Source of the DNA: Perca fluviatilis
Taxonomy: Eukaryota; Chordata; Actinopteri; Perciformes; Percidae
Direction: 5' to 3'
Assembly (NCBI RefSeq): GCF_010015445.1
Contig: NC_053116.1
Location: forward strand, 8,379,085-8,443,084
Length of the DNA stretch: 64,000 bases
The notes beneath the pieces are model-generated. The model was not told the origin of the DNA. It did no database searches and saw only the letters and a program-made list of their open reading frames with translations. Shown here in pieces: positions 13,301 through 26,500 of this stretch (position 1 is its first letter; each line of letters starts with the position of its first letter). Made by a program: the position numbers and the translations under genes.

Positions 13301-16300
13301 GCGAAAGTGCGGCGTATTTGAAAAAATGCGGCCCCCGCATAAATATGCGGACTTTGTATGATTATGCGTTGAATTATGAGATCGTATAAACCCGTTTTTC
13401 TGGAGGGACTGACTAATAATCAGCAACATTATTGGCCTTGAAAAAAAACGTATCGGTCAACCCCTTCTACAGATGTAATCTGTCTGGCCTTTACTGTCAA
13501 ATCAAGTTTTAACAGTCTATAGTCATGTTTCCATCAACATATTTGTATGCATATTTTTAAGTATCGCATTAGAAAATGTTGATGGAAACGGAAAAATTCT
13601 AAAAAAACTAACTCAAATTCGCAAAAAAAGTTTTTACGCTCGCTTGAGGTGGTTTTTGTCTTGAGTTAATGCGCAAATGCGAGAGATGGAAACAGCTTTG
13701 CCGAATCAGTTGTGACGTAGCGAACGTGTAACTCACATGACTATAGTCCCGGTATCCATCGGATGGGGGAAGGATCGGAACACAGGTCCCGTCCAGTGTG
13801 CCGGACACAAGGTGCGTAGCACAGGGTGCGTGCCTCAGGTAAATTGACGAATTGGTTTAAGAGCTTGAATCGTATGGCCCTGCACACCGAATATACACAG
13901 TGGTGAACGTTGTCTCGCTGACACCGAATGTCTCTGCCACAACGCTGTGTTCTGTACAGGTGGCCAACTTGTGTAAGATAAGATAAGATAAGATAAGCCT
14001 TTATTGTCTCCTATAGGAGAAATTCATCTTGGGCATTCAAGAGAACGAAATGGCGACACATAAACACACAATAAACATACAGTTACCCTACATAGAAACA
14101 TAATCGTACATCATCTCATCCAATGCTTCAATGAACATTTAATAAACCTCACACAATACCCCCCTTACCTTTCCTTACAATCACAGAAGAACAGAAGAGA
14201 ACCCACAACACATCCTCCCCCTCGTATTGCACTTCATTTTGATAATGATTTCACATTTCCCGTGTGCACAATTCCCAATTGCATAATACCATATCAAATA
14301 TAACATAGCATATATATAAAATATTGCACCAGTACCCTATCAGGCATTGCACATCCTATAACCATAATGGTAAGTACCATAAATATTATTTAGTAGTATT
14401 AGCCACACATACATCACTATGGCCAATACACACACACACACATCTTATCTCTTATTATTCATACAATACAATGCTACTGAAACGCTTCTAATTCGCAATT
14501 TCTTTTTTTTTTTTTCTTCTTTTTTGTGACATTTTAAAAGTTTGATTAAAATTTGCATGACAATTAGATGGAAACATGACTTAAATGCATCATCGAGCTG
14601 CTTTCGTGGCCTGCCAATCACCTTCCCTGCAATATTAACCCTTTTGGAAAGCTTGTTTTTGTCTTTCACATTCAGGTTGCCATACCAAGCCGTTATATTA
14701 AACCACTGACTTATCGCTTCCCTCAAATTACTTTTAACCGGCTGTGTTCTAACTTCACTGTTGGCACACCTTCCCACGCACACACACCCTATTGTGTGGT
14801 ATGTGTGGTATGGTCAGTGAGGTATGTTTGCCATCTCAAGTATCGGTGACTAAAAGGCAACTGACCACCTCGAAGAGTACAGCAACACACTTAAATAATA
14901 CAGAAATGAGCAATCGCAGAATATATTGAAGCAAATAACCAGAAACAGTAAGCGGTCTATAAGGACAATTACCTCCTCTATTCTCACATTGGACTGAAAC
15001 ATGTATAAACAAAATGGGCTGAAATGTCTCCATGCAGTTACCTCCCCCCATCCTTTATCCATGCAATTCATTTCAGGTAAGTCTTGTTCCACGTCCAGCG
15101 CTTTAGCGTATTAACGGATTAATCTACCGCATTCATTATGGTATGACAGGCTAAATTGATTACCTACTGTGGTTTTCTCTGAGTTAATCAATAAATGCTG
15201 GCTGTAAACCAAATTGGATTTTTTTTTTTGTCAGTGCTTAGGAGGAAATAGGTTTGAGAGTTTTAGGTTTTACTGCCGTACAGCGTTGATTACAGATGAA
15301 GACATTTAAGTCCTCTTCATCAGGGGTGTAGCACAAAAGTCTCGACCCTGTAGATACAGTAGGCATTCTCTATGGGGCCCTCCCCTCATCCACAGCTATC
15401 GTTTGTGGCCTTGGCCAGCTGCCACTTTGTTCGTTTGAAAGCCATGATGTCTCTCTCTCTCTCATGGGTTGGCCAAATTCTCTGGGCGTGGAAAGCAGAG
15501 AAAGGGGAGGTAACCTTGCTCCTTATGACCTCATAAGGAGAAGATTCCAGATCGGCCCATCTGAGCTTTCATTTTCTCAAAGGCAGAGCAGGATACCCAG
15601 GGCTCGGTTTACACCTATCACCATTTCTAGCCACTGGGGGACCATAGACAGGCTGGGGGAACTCATATTAATGTTAAAAAACCTCATAAAGTGAAATTTT
15701 CATGCCACGGGACCTTTAAGAGATCACCAAAGCTGGTATAATTCATCTTGAAGGGGGACATGAATGTGTTCACCAAACTTTATGGCAATCCCTTTAAAAG
15801 TTGTCGGGACATTTCACTTAGAACCCCAAATGTGAACCTTATGGTGGTGCAAGAGGAAACGTCAGGGAATCACCAAAGTCAGTGCACTTCATCCTCTGCT
15901 GACAATGAATGTCTTTAAAATATTTTACTCCAAACCATCCAATAGTTGTCCAGATATTTGGGTCTGGACCATAGCCATCCCTAGAGCCATATCTGCCCTC
16001 TCTGTAGCTGCAAAACAAAGCTTCACATTCTTTCTAAGGATTCCTGAAAGTTGCTGGGGCGATAAAGTGCAGCCATACTTCCATCAGCATGCAGCTTGTG
16101 GGAACATGAGGTGGACTCTGCCCGGGGCTATAAAAACTTTTTACAACCTCATAATGATGCAATATGGTATAAATAAAAAACATGATGACTTTGCTTTAAT
16201 GTCAAGGTAGGAGTCTGCTTATGTAATTACACTGTCAGCGATCACACTTCTTGTTAACCCTCCTATTGTCCTCGGGTCAAATTTGACTTTTTCAAAGTTT

Positions 16301-17548
16301 CTATAACAGAAATTTGAGTTTCCTTCAACCGAATTGCCAAAAAAATAACACGGATGGTTCCATACAAAGCTCTTCGCGACTACAATGAAAGATTAGTTCA
16401 CTACTTTAGTTTTATTCAATTTTATAGCATTTGGAAAAAAAAAATGTAATGGTTTTAAAACATCCTGACTAAACTTTGACATATCTGTAATTATCCATCA
16501 ACATATGATCTAAACCAGGGGTCTTCAACATTTTTTAAGCCAAGGACCCCTTAACTGAAAGAGAGACGGAGCAGGGACCCCCTACTACCTATAGCGTATT
16601 AACTGAAGTTGCATATTAAACTGGGCCTACAATTAGGTATAGGGCGGCGTAAAGCATTTATACATGCCTTTTTTTGCATAGAATACTAAGCTATTAAAAT
16701 AATAATTTTTGGCATGATTTTATAAATCATCTTTTTATATTCCACTGTGTATATTTCACTGTAGATGGCTATCTTAGTGACTACCATATAGGCCGGCAAG
16801 CCTATCATCAGTGTGGGTTTTATATTTGCTAGTATTATGTTGGATTCATGTTACGACATTTACATTTACATTTTTACATTTATGAAAAAACTTTCAACGA
16901 CATACCCCCTCTCCGACAGTGACGTCTAATTGTCGAAGTGGCGGCACTTCCATTGTTTTCAAACGTCCCACCACTCCAACGATTTTTGTTTCCATTAGGG
17001 TTAGGGTTAGGGGTTAGGGTTAGGGAATAGCAGCATGTCGGAATAGCGGCATGTCGGAGTGGCGGCATGTCGGACTGGCAGCATGTAACCGAGGACATGC
17101 AGATCTCTGAACTAAACGTAAACTAAAGCTTTTTTAAAGTCAACATAAGGGTTAAAGAAATACCTTTTTCAAAAACACATTCAAGGGAACAGAACACTCT
17201 ACTCAAGCTGCCGTTAAGCCCCATTATTGCTGTTCTTGGTATACCAGTTATTGTTATGTGTCATGGCATGTGAGGCTGCGAAGAAAGTACACAAGACCCA
17301 CCTTTTTAATCTCCCTCATGCTTTGACAAAGATGGCCTTTGACTGTTGGTATAGCATAGCTGTTTTCACACGCTCACCTCATAGGCCTCCCTGTGTTCTG
17401 GATTGGCTTCACAGTTGATTGACTCATCCCCTGCCAGATCGATGGCGACCACTCCTTCGTGTTGGTATTTCTTACACAGCTCCACCACGTCCATGGACCA
17501 GCCTGGAGAGTTAAAAAAAACACATATATTACTACACAATTTGGTCCT

Positions 17549-17589
<41 letters not shown>

Positions 17590-20500
17590 AAGAGATGGAG
17601 TACTTGAGTGGACTGGACTCAGACTCGAGTTGCTATTCTTTGGACTCGTGATTTGACATGACTGATTATTTGGACTTGGACTCGGACGATTTATGAAATC
17701 GGACTCTAGCATTCGTGAAATTTGTACGACTCTGAAGTTGGATGTTTCCGACTAATTTTATGTGCAAAAGGTCATAAGAATCAGATGTAAGATATGACAT
17801 AAACTGAGTCTGTAACTGTTTTATGCGGCGGGGGCATGGCGTGTGTCCTTCACCTGCGACTGTAGTTCGTGTCAACGCACAATTGGGGAGATGACTCGGA
17901 CTCGAACGGCCGGTAATGGCGACTCGACTTGGACTGGGATACTGGGGGCTCGAGACTCGACTCAGACTCAACAGTTACACTCGACTACGACGCTGTGCAG
18001 ATGATGTGTGGATGAAATGTGATGATACAGTCCAAGCATCATGCTGCATCCATCTGCATCAAGCTACAGCTATGACGAGCACAAGACAACGTTACCCAAC
18101 ATGCCGTAGTGACTGTGTTCGCCTGGCTGACGGTAACCACGACTGGTTCTTAAAAGGAATAGTTCGACATTTTGGGAAACTTGCTTTTCGTTTTCCGAGA
18201 GTTAGATGAGAGGATAGGTACCACTCTCATGTCTGTACGGTACATATGAATCTACCACCAGCAGCCGACTAGCTTAGCTTAATGTAGGCTGATTTTGTTA
18301 CTTTTGGACGAAGCTGGGCGAGCTGTTTCCCCCCTTTTTCCGGTCTTTATGCTAAGCTAAGCTAACTGTTTTCTGGCGGTAGCTTCATATTTACCATACC
18401 ATGAGCGTGGTGTCAGTGTTTTTATCTAACTCGGCAAGAAAGCAAATAAGCGTAACTATTCCTGTCACAGCTTGACTTTTAGTACTCTATGAAAACAACC
18501 TACTTTTACAAATCCATAACAGTTACATACATATGATGCAATGTCCCAGATCATCATACAGACTTTATCTGAATGAATTTGCAGTCTATTTTAGATGCTG
18601 CATTAAAGTGTTAGACTGCATTCTGTTTAAACATACACAAATCTAACTGCATACAGATATGCAACAGCTTGTTCAATCTTCCTAAAATAGCACTTTTTAT
18701 CTACAGTATAATGACAAAATCAGATGTCCTCCAGCCGTTCGGGAAGTCTCTTCCATAAAGATGTAAGCACTTGGGGATATTACAGCAATGTTTTGCAAGA
18801 GATGTAATGTAGCAAACAGAATGACAGGTTTGGTTTGCACTTGGCTGTTGGGTCACATAGGAAACAGCTGCATGAATGGAGCAGAGCAGATTTGCAACAG
18901 ACTCATCACTACAGGCTCTGCTGCTTCTGAGACAGCCACAGCTTATGTTACAGTAACATAGCTTCTAGACAGTGATTTGTTCAGTTCTCTGATAAGAACA
19001 ACTGAGGCAGAGCTCTGAGACAGTACAGTAAGGAGCCTTATCTCACAAGGTTGTTTGGGCAGACAGGAGCATGAACAGTTCATTACTTGGCATGTGGCGC
19101 ATGCAGCATAGAATGGACCTGGCTTTGACATTGAAGGCCTTCTCCCCCTCGCTGAGGCCTTCGTTAACCAGGTGCACCACCTCGTCTGGGCTCAGGTCAC
19201 CTCTGAGGGAAGAAAGAAAACATGCAATGAGCCAAACTTAAAGGGTCATTTCTGTATGTTTTCAACACATGAACAAGAATCTTTGAAATTGGTCCAGTAC
19301 TGAGCGAGAACGCTGTAACCGGCACCCGCGAACCGGACTGCAATGTAACCACTCTGGGGGGCAAATGTTCACTGTCAATTTACGTCCACAAATGAGCTGT
19401 TTATGCCACTGACAGGCTCAGATTATTATTCTTAAATGTCTGACAATATTAGGACAAGGATCCCTACAGAGACGGACCTTTTTGGTAAAGAGTAAAGTCC
19501 TTTTTGATTAACCAGAAACGGCTTTGAAATCGCCATCGCCAAACCCACCAGAATCCATTTAAGTAAACAATACTTATATGTATTTGTAAATGGGTTTATT
19601 TCAACCAAACCAGAGTGGTGGTTGTTGGAACAGTGGAAAGACGAACCAAAACGGCTTTTGAACAAAAAGGATCCTACTAGGCCTGCGCAATTCGGGTAAA
19701 AATATGAATCACGATTTTTTAGCTTAGAATTGATATCACGATTCTCTGCCACGATTGTTTTCTCACGAAGCGTAATGTTTATTGCAGACATGAACCATGA
19801 CAAAACAAAACAAATTGGCAGTACCAAACAGATTTTTTTGGCACCTATAGCGATAGCTGTCAACACTCCCGTTTTTCCCGGGTTTCTCCCGTTTTTTAGC
19901 CCTATCTCCCGGACCCCTCCCGGTTTGTTATTTCTCCCGGGAAACTCCCGGAATTTGCAGCATGGCCCAAACTCCTTTAAAAATAATCAGACCAATATGT
20001 TTGTTTAACGTTGACCAGTTGCTAGATCTTGTATGAAACGCATCCTATTCACACAATCCACACCATATACAATTTTCAACCCGTTTGTCACCTCAACCTG
20101 GCAACCTATAACCCAGTTGCGCAGTTGATCTCTACGCAAGCTTCGCGGAAAGTTCAGACCCGAAAGCGAACAAATAAAAATGGCAGGTGAAGGTGGTGTT
20201 CCCGCAAAGAAATTGAAATATAGCTGTAAATTTGAACATGTTGGGCGCAACAATTTACATGCATCTTACCCAGTCATATTGACAACCTCCATGCTTCTTG
20301 TAAGGTGTGTCGCATTGATTTTAATGTAGCGCACGGCAGGGAAAATGACATTACCCAGCACATTAAAACACAGCGGCACCATCGCGCAGAAGAGGCACAT
20401 AAGGGCACACAGGCGATTTCATCCTTCATCGTGAAAGAACAGACAGAGGCAGAAAACGCGAAGCAAGCTGAACTCAAGATGGCAATGTTGGTAGTACAGA

Positions 20501-23500
20501 CACAGTACACTTAACAGTAAACAAACGCACGGCTGCAGCAGTCTTGCTTAATACTGGACCAGTGTCAAAGATTGTTGTTCCCATCAGTCACAACAGACAC
20601 AAAAACATAGGAAAATACGTAAGTTACCCTTTAATACATCCCTCTCTAACACAAGGGTTCACCTAAGACTTACTCGCTCTGGTTCCAGGGTATGGGATCC
20701 ACTTTAGTGTTGGCCAGAAAATGCGGGCTGTATCTGACTTCCACATAAATCACTCCCTCCTTGGCTTTGTCCTCAACAAACTCATAGGCTATCCTCTTTA
20801 TGGCCGCTCTGTCTCCACTGAAAGCAAACAGAAGAAAAACACAAAATGAAGGACTTATCTTGACACAAATTGAAGGACTTATCTCAGTGGTACAAATAAA
20901 ACCATTAGTCACTGCTAATCCATCATCTAAACAATGATGGCTTACAAAATGAGCAATATAAACATGTACAGTGTATTATTATTATTATTATTTATTAATT
21001 GATTCTTTTCCCTAAAATCTATATTTTTTATGTATTTCTTTTACCAATGATCCCCCTAAATATGTTCTGTTTATACGGTAGTACAGCATATCTGTTTCCA
21101 GCAAAACAGAGCCAAGGCAGAAAATGCAGAAACTCCATGTTATGTTCTTCTTAACAAATGAAATAAATGTCAGACTGACTTATTTCATATTAAAAAGTGA
21201 TTAACTAAAAAATATTTTCCACTTCCACAGATTTACTCCTTAGGTATTGAAATGTGGTTTTGAATGACAAGGCATTTTTCCCCATACTCGATACTATGGA
21301 GGCAATTTGGTCGGTGCCGAAAAAGTATGGAAGTCCGGTACCCAGCCATACTGACAATACACAGCAGTGTTGTGAAACTATTCACAAGCTCCTTTTCCCT
21401 CTTCCCTTTGGACTCAGCAGCACGCTGTCCGCCCCCACATCACATGGCAGACAACAACACAGCTTCCAGCATTTACCACAGGTCTGAATGCCTGTTGTTC
21501 CCTCCAGCATCCTCTCATTAACCCTCCGACCCACCCACCCAAACACACACATCCCCACTGAGCTCATACAACAATTCTACATCAGCTAGACTCAGCTAGC
21601 AAGTTCCCTATGTTGTTGAAGCACATGAGGCTTGCAAGAGCCTCGATCCAAGAGGGTCCATTCAGCACAACTGCGCGCTGCAGTCCGGCCTCTACAGACC
21701 GTCATTGTGGAAAGCTTTCACGGCTGTGGAGGGTCTTTATTTGGTCTTTTCTAAACAGTTCAGTGTCACTGCAGGACTTGATATAAGACTCCGGAAAGGC
21801 TCCCTGAACAACCTTACTCTCCTCTCAGTTTGGTTGCCAAGCTGACACTTGAGCTCTAATACTTATGTGTTCCTGTTCTGCATGTCTGGCATTTTAAATG
21901 CAGCCCACCACCATCAATCACAACCTATTAGGGGTGGGGGAAAAAACAAAAAACTAAAATTGTATATGTATGTCGACTTTTAAAATCAATTCTTTTACCT
22001 AGAATCGATATACAGTATGTATATTTTTTTTAACAATGATTGACCTAATTATTTTCTGTTACTACGGTACCGCTGACGGCGTCTACATCATATCCGTTTT
22101 CTGAACAAAAGCATAAAATGCTGAAAATCCATGTTATGTATTTTTTATTTATTTTTTTTACAAATGAAATAAATGTCAGACTGACTGACTTGTGATGTGC
22201 ATTCTTTTTAGAGACAAGTTTTTATAAATGTCTCGTGATATATTGTCTCTAGAAGTGGATTGTTCAACTTTTGGTTTTGTTGAAGAAAATCGCAATACTT
22301 AATACTATCGAATCGCAATACTTCTAGTGCTGCAGAGATTAGTCGACGTAATCGACCATTAAAATAAGTCAACAGCAATTTTTGTAGTTGACCTGCAGTC
22401 GTAGTCGTTAATCTGCTGCTATCCTCTTTCTTCCCCCTCCCCCCGCCTTAACTGCTTTGATATGAAAAATGGCGGAGGCAGGCGAGTCCCCCGATTCAAG
22501 TCTGAGAATTTGACCAAAAGTAGGGTTGCACGATATTAACAAAATGTGATATTGCGATATTGATTATGAATATTGCGATATCTATATTCATTTCGATATT
22601 TTTAAACATATGTAAAATTACAAAAGTTACGGGAAAACGCAACAAAATAGATTTATAAGAAATTAAACAAGTTTTCTTACAACACAAGGTTTGTTTCAAC
22701 TGACTGTCATATTGGACTGGTCCAACATGAATACATAAATAAGGGCCATGTCTACAGAACAGGACATGTTCTACTGGTTGGACAGTTTAAAATATATAAA
22801 TAAAGAGAACAGGAGTCAGGACAGAGAGAACTTTTCTTTCTCTTCTCTGATTCGTTCCGTGTCTCTATCTATTTCTTCACGTACACTGTCACTCTGTCCA
22901 ATATGCACACCCGTGGTTCACTCCATAGGGTTTGTCACATAGTGGACCCGTGCGCTGACGTGCACTAACATGTGCAAGTGGCATGGTAACTGGCCAATGA
23001 AACATGATCATTACAACATTTCAAGCGGGCTCTAAATCAAACACAACTAAGCCACGCAGCCAACGGACGGGATGCAGCGCTCCACAAAATAAACAAAATA
23101 TCGCATACTTATTGCAACACTTTCGATATATTGCAATAACGATATTGAGTCGATATATCTTGCACCCCTAGATATAATATTGCGCAATGTTATATTGCGA
23201 TAACGATATTGAGTCGATATATCTTGCACCCCGAACCAAAAGCTTCAAAAGTATGAGAGTATTTCAGGCCAACTGGTAAAAGAGTGGTCTGTACACACTG
23301 TCAAACTTCACTTGCTTATCACGGGAGCACAACCACGATGCACGATTACCTAAAAAGGAAACACACAGGAGTTGTTGCGCCTACAAAAAAGGAAAAGACA
23401 ACGTAAGTATATGATTAATGAAACGGCGAGCTAGTCTGTACTGTTTTATTAACTCTTGAGAAGTACGATGACTGTATTTGGATGCTGAACACGCTACTTA

Positions 23501-26500
23501 GACTTTGGCAGTAATGTTTTAAACCCTGCCATGCATGCAAGTGTAAACACGAGCAGCATAGCTGCGTGCCTGCCTGCGTTCAGCGTGATTCATTATTAGG
23601 CAGAGCTAAGAGAGGGGAGCTAAGCTAAGCATAGTAGGCTAGTCCAGACTCTGACTAATATGGTATAGCCTAATGGAAATGCAGATACTTATGCTTAGAT
23701 TGTTAATACATATGTTTTTGAACAGTTTACTTAATGAGCTTCTAACAAAAGTAGGCTGATATTGATGTGAAGGTTAAGGTGAAAGCCGAGACAGGATATA
23801 AGGAATGGGCTGTCTGTATTTTTCTCCTCTTTTTGTCAGTTGCAGGCAAAGTAGTCTGACTGAATTCGCCACAACTTGCAGCAGTACTAACTGACAATGA
23901 AAATCGCAATACAAATGGAAGCGGCAGCCATGTATCATGAAAGAATCGAATCGGGACAAAAGCATATCGTCCCAGCCCTTCAACCTATACTACACACTCT
24001 GGTGCTCAGACTTTGGATGCATCATAACTGTATAACATAACTGCCTGGACTTTGACCTCATGGTAGACTTTGGGGCGAAAACATCCCTGCGACTGTAATG
24101 AGGTGATGACCCTAACTCTTAATCACTCCAAAGTCTTGCTCTTTGCACTCCCTGTCACCTGCTGAGCAAGGAAAACACCTTTTGTAATTATGAAACAGAA
24201 TCATCAAAGGAGACCTGTTGGCCCATGGTCGGAACTTACGCAACCACGTGCATGTACTCCTTGAACTTGCCCAGGAACATGGTGAGGGTGGCAGGCTGCT
24301 GGACGATAATGATCTGCCTCATCTCCTCCACCGTATTCGCTGGCAGATGGATGTTGCGTCTCCTAGAAAAGAACATTTTAATTTAAATCTAGTTTACCTG
24401 ATTTGCTCTTCTATCTTAAAAGAAAAAGGTTATTGGGGCGACCTCTAGCTCAGCCAGTAGAGCGTGTGCCCCATGTGGGCTGAGTCCTTGGCAGGGGCGC
24501 GGGTTCAAATCCGACCTGCGGCCCTTTGTTGCGTGTCATTCCCCCCCTGTCTCTCCCATTCCTGTCTATCCACTGTCACTATCAAATAAAGGGAAAAGCC
24601 CCAAAAATTAATCTTAAAAAAACGAAAGTAAGGTTATTGCTCTATTATATTCTGAAAATGCAGTATTAAAGCTGCTCTAATCTATTATTATGTTTTACAT
24701 TACCAGTGGATCGGATGACAATGTGTTATGTTGAAACCGACAGTTCCCCTCAGCTCTACGGAGCGTTTCAGCGTCTTTCAGCTCATTGTTTGGGTTTCGT
24801 GGTCCGCAACTTTAATATTTTGGTTCAGTCGCACTGCTCTCATTAGCGCCATGTTCAGATGGTGCAGGCAGATTGTTTTTGGCAAAAATACTCTGATGAA
24901 CCCCACTATACTGTACACTACCTGCCTAGCATCTAAGGGCAAGCTGAGACACTTAGCAACTGGCTGGTGAACATTGTGGAGCACTTAGCGGCAGAGACAG
25001 ACTTAGGGACTGACGGACTGACATTTTCCCCACTAGTTGGAGGAGACCAAAACCAAGCTAATAGGAGTGAATATTGGACTTACATTCATCAGGTGGACAG
25101 AAACAAAGTACATAGGCAACTGTTTGCTAACATGTTCCCCATATGAACTCATATGAACTCTGATAACAAAAAAACAGCATTCAAATAGTGAAGAATCCCT
25201 TAATTTTGGTTATTTAAGAACTGTGACCACGATACAGTATGCCCGGAACATGTTTTGCAGTCGGTAAAACAAATCTGTGCTTTGTGGTGGATATAACTTT
25301 TCTAATGGCGACAATGTTTCAAACATATCTTTTGCATTTACTAAACTACTGCAATTTTTTGGGGTACTTCTCAGCCTGACCAATATATCTGCGATAACCT
25401 AATATCAGCCGATATACTTGCTCGGGGCGAGTTATCAGTTATCGATTTTACTTTATCAAATATTCATATTCACAAGTACAGTTAATCAACAAAACTGGGA
25501 AGGAACAATGACATCTTCTTATCTCTTAACTAACTCACTTGGCAACATCAAGAATAGTCTCCACCCTGATGGCTCCATCGAGGTGCACATGCAGCTCAAC
25601 CTGTGGATGAGAAAGATAATGAATCGGTCAATTAAAACGCTTTTTCTTCCTCTTTCAAATCGATAGATGAGACCATATATCTGAGTCGGATTGCGCACTT
25701 TAGTTTAGAGGAGAATACTGAAGCGTGTCAGATACTAGGAAGTGTTTAAAAAGAGAGCCGCCAGAGAGCACAGTGGTGCTGGTGCTGTAGCTGAATGTTT
25801 TGGCTGCAGCCCATCATTAATGCAGTGCACATGACTGGGCAACAAGTGGTGAAAAGGCCAAAGAAGATGAAGTGTCCTGGCTCTCCTTCAAGCACCGCGG
25901 GCCGTGATTTATTCAGGCAGATGAAACCAATAAATCTGCGCTCCTCCTTCAACAACTTGAAGCCAAAACTTCTCTCAGTCTGGCACTCGGAGAGCCCAGA
26001 CCTCGGCCAGGCCATTTCTGGCAATGTTAACAATAGTGAAAAATTATTTGTGTATCCGCCCTGTGATTTGGAGCCGCTACAAAATGTAATGTTTTCTTCC
26101 TTGGCCCATGCTACACTCTTCCACCAAGTTTCATGAAAATCAGGCCAGTAGTTTTTCTATAATCCTGCAGAGACAAATAGACAAACAAACAGACAAACAG
26201 ACAAACATAACCTCTTTGGTGGAGCTAATAAATTAAGTGTATCTCCCCCCTTTTGGCCATGAAGTTGAAGTTGTTATTTTTATCCTGAATACTGAGAAGT
26301 GTATAATGTTCAAAACAACTTACAACTTACAACAGCTCAAAGATTACAGTATTTCCTTTAGGATTTTTTTTTAGCAGTGGGGCAGGTCTGTAAGAACAAC
26401 ACCCCACAATTTAGCCATGGTGGGCCGCCACTACAAAATCAACATAGAGGAAACACTGGATTATATAAACAGTCTGTGGTCAAATGCCCTGAATCAAAGC

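Larger units (their letters stand above)
11552..13466. mobile_element. hAT-like element, outer level of a three-level nest
   Basis: Starts TAGGGATGGACTATTTATCG and ends CGGTCAACCCCTT. Both sides carry the identical 8-base target duplication CTACAGAT (11544-11551 and 13467-13474), diagnostic of hAT-type insertion. Interior is interrupted by the element at 11914-13411. No transposase is recognisable. Confidence 0.75.
22324..23891 (+). mobile_element. hAT element with BED-finger exon, middle level of nest
   Basis: Left end TAGTGCTGCAGAGATTAGTC and right end CTTGCAGCAGTACTA are imperfect inverted repeats. It contains the broken transposase exon at 22468-23402, and too little follows it to hold a catalytic domain, so the element is internally deleted. 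Exact borders are approximate. Confidence 0.5.
21929..23980. mobile_element. hAT-like element, outer level of a nest in ada intron 3
   Basis: Starts TAGGGGTGGGGG and ends CGTCCCAGCCCTT, with the identical 8-base duplication CAACCTAT on both sides (21921-21928 and 23981-23988). The interior has AATCGATA and AATCGCAATAC words. A related fragment lies at about 20960-21200. It is interrupted by the element at about 22324-23891. Confidence 0.7.

Noticed and set aside
24435..24530. Possible functional tRNA gene
   Set aside because: A and B boxes are present, but the sequence is too long between them, does not close a cloverleaf and continues into a SINE body with an A-rich tail.
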